A model generated the notes under the pieces. That model had not been told where the DNA came from and ran no database searches. It saw only the letters and a list, made by a program, of their open reading frames with translations. A program made the position numbers and the translations under genes. From the NCBI GenBank assembly GCA_013813675.1, contig JACCRH010000085.1:1-7791 (forward strand): a DNA stretch of 7,791 nt, given 5' to 3'. The stretch is from Gemmatimonadales bacterium. Lineage in GTDB: Bacteria; Gemmatimonadota; Gemmatimonadetes; Gemmatimonadales; GWC2-71-9. Shown here in pieces: positions 7,577 to 7,791 of this stretch. How positions within the stretch are numbered: position 1 is the first letter of the stretch; the number at the start of each line of letters is the position of its first letter.

Positions 7577-7718
7577 CACCCCAGAGTGCAACACTTGGCG
7601 CACAAACGAAGGCCGTCGCGGGGGCGCCGGCGCGGTTCGGACGGGATTGGGAGGCACTGGGTGAAGGCGCGACATTTGCGGTCAGCATCGGCCACTCTCA
7701 CCCCAACCAAACGGTCTG

Positions 7719-7791
7719 ATGCCCCTGACACAGCTCCCGCTGCTCATCGCGCTCGCCATGTCGCCGTTGCAGCTCCTGGCCGAAGTGCCGG
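7719..7791 (+). CDS. Possible start of an exported or membrane protein (partial)
   Basis: From ATG 7719 an open frame of 24 codons runs off the right edge and begins MPLTQLPLLIALAMSPLQLL. The hydrophobic Leu/Ile/Ala core and very high G/C at third codon positions look like a coding signal peptide or membrane helix. Against it: there is no basic residue before the core, no Shine-Dalgarno, and other frames are also open over this short distance. It would be divergent from hslR. I do not recognise the product. Confidence 0.35.
   Translation, partial: MPLTQLPLLIALAMSPLQLLAEVP

Noticed and set aside
7624..7633. Perfect palindrome GCGCCGGCGC upstream of hslR
   Set aside because: A 10-bp GC-only palindrome is expected by chance in DNA of this composition.
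7661..7791. GTG start with GGGAGG 6 nt upstream near the right edge
   Set aside because: The site looks good, but the 43 codons that follow give an Ala/Arg/Pro-rich product typical of a wrong frame. The ATG 7719 frame has better third-position bias and a plausible hydrophobic segment. The window ends too soon to settle it.

Overview
The window is GC-rich, gene-dense chromosomal DNA from a bacterium that I would place in or near the Gemmatimonadota. This is an inference from the look of the omega subunit, a PQQ-type lipoprotein dehydrogenase and a zinc-free S4 protein. I cannot confirm it without a database search. Seven complete protein genes, one clearly recognisable partial gene (rpoZ) and one tentative partial gene cover it almost without gaps. 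I found no tRNA, rRNA, CRISPR array, transposase or phage gene.

Left part (1-3600). The 5' end of rpoZ (RNA polymerase omega) leaves the window on the minus strand. Behind it, also on the minus strand, lies a lipoprotein of the PQQ-dependent sugar (sorbosone-type) dehydrogenase family. It is divergent from a stand-alone rpsD (ribosomal protein S4), and the shared 175-bp control region holds a 23-bp-period direct repeat and a sigma70-like promoter facing rpsD. rpsD is followed by a perfect 11-bp hairpin and then an exported serine beta-lactamase-fold hydrolase.

Right part (3601-7791). A 96-aa protein with an N-terminus like that of small GreA/GreB-associated proteins may be read from a leaderless mRNA. 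It runs tail to tail into aceK (isocitrate dehydrogenase kinase/phosphatase) with a 23-bp overlap. aceK is divergent from icd (NADP-dependent isocitrate dehydrogenase), whose phosphorylatable serine is conserved, so regulator and substrate sit head to head. Together they form the switch that sends isocitrate either round the TCA cycle or into the glyoxylate shunt. The shunt enzymes themselves are not in the window. icd converges on hslR (Hsp15-type S4-domain RNA-binding protein). A possible exported-protein gene begins at the right edge.

The most unusual feature is a family of three REP-like imperfect inverted repeats, at 161-256, 5747-5812 and 7099-7167, built on arms starting TCATCC(T/C)GAGCG. 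Each sits between genes and right against their ends. One provides the stop codon of icd and another contains the outermost possible start codon of aceK. I see no obviously new multi-gene system. The notable points are the repeat family, the head-to-head aceK/icd pair, the possible operator repeats upstream of rpsD and the short MSRAFVNED protein.
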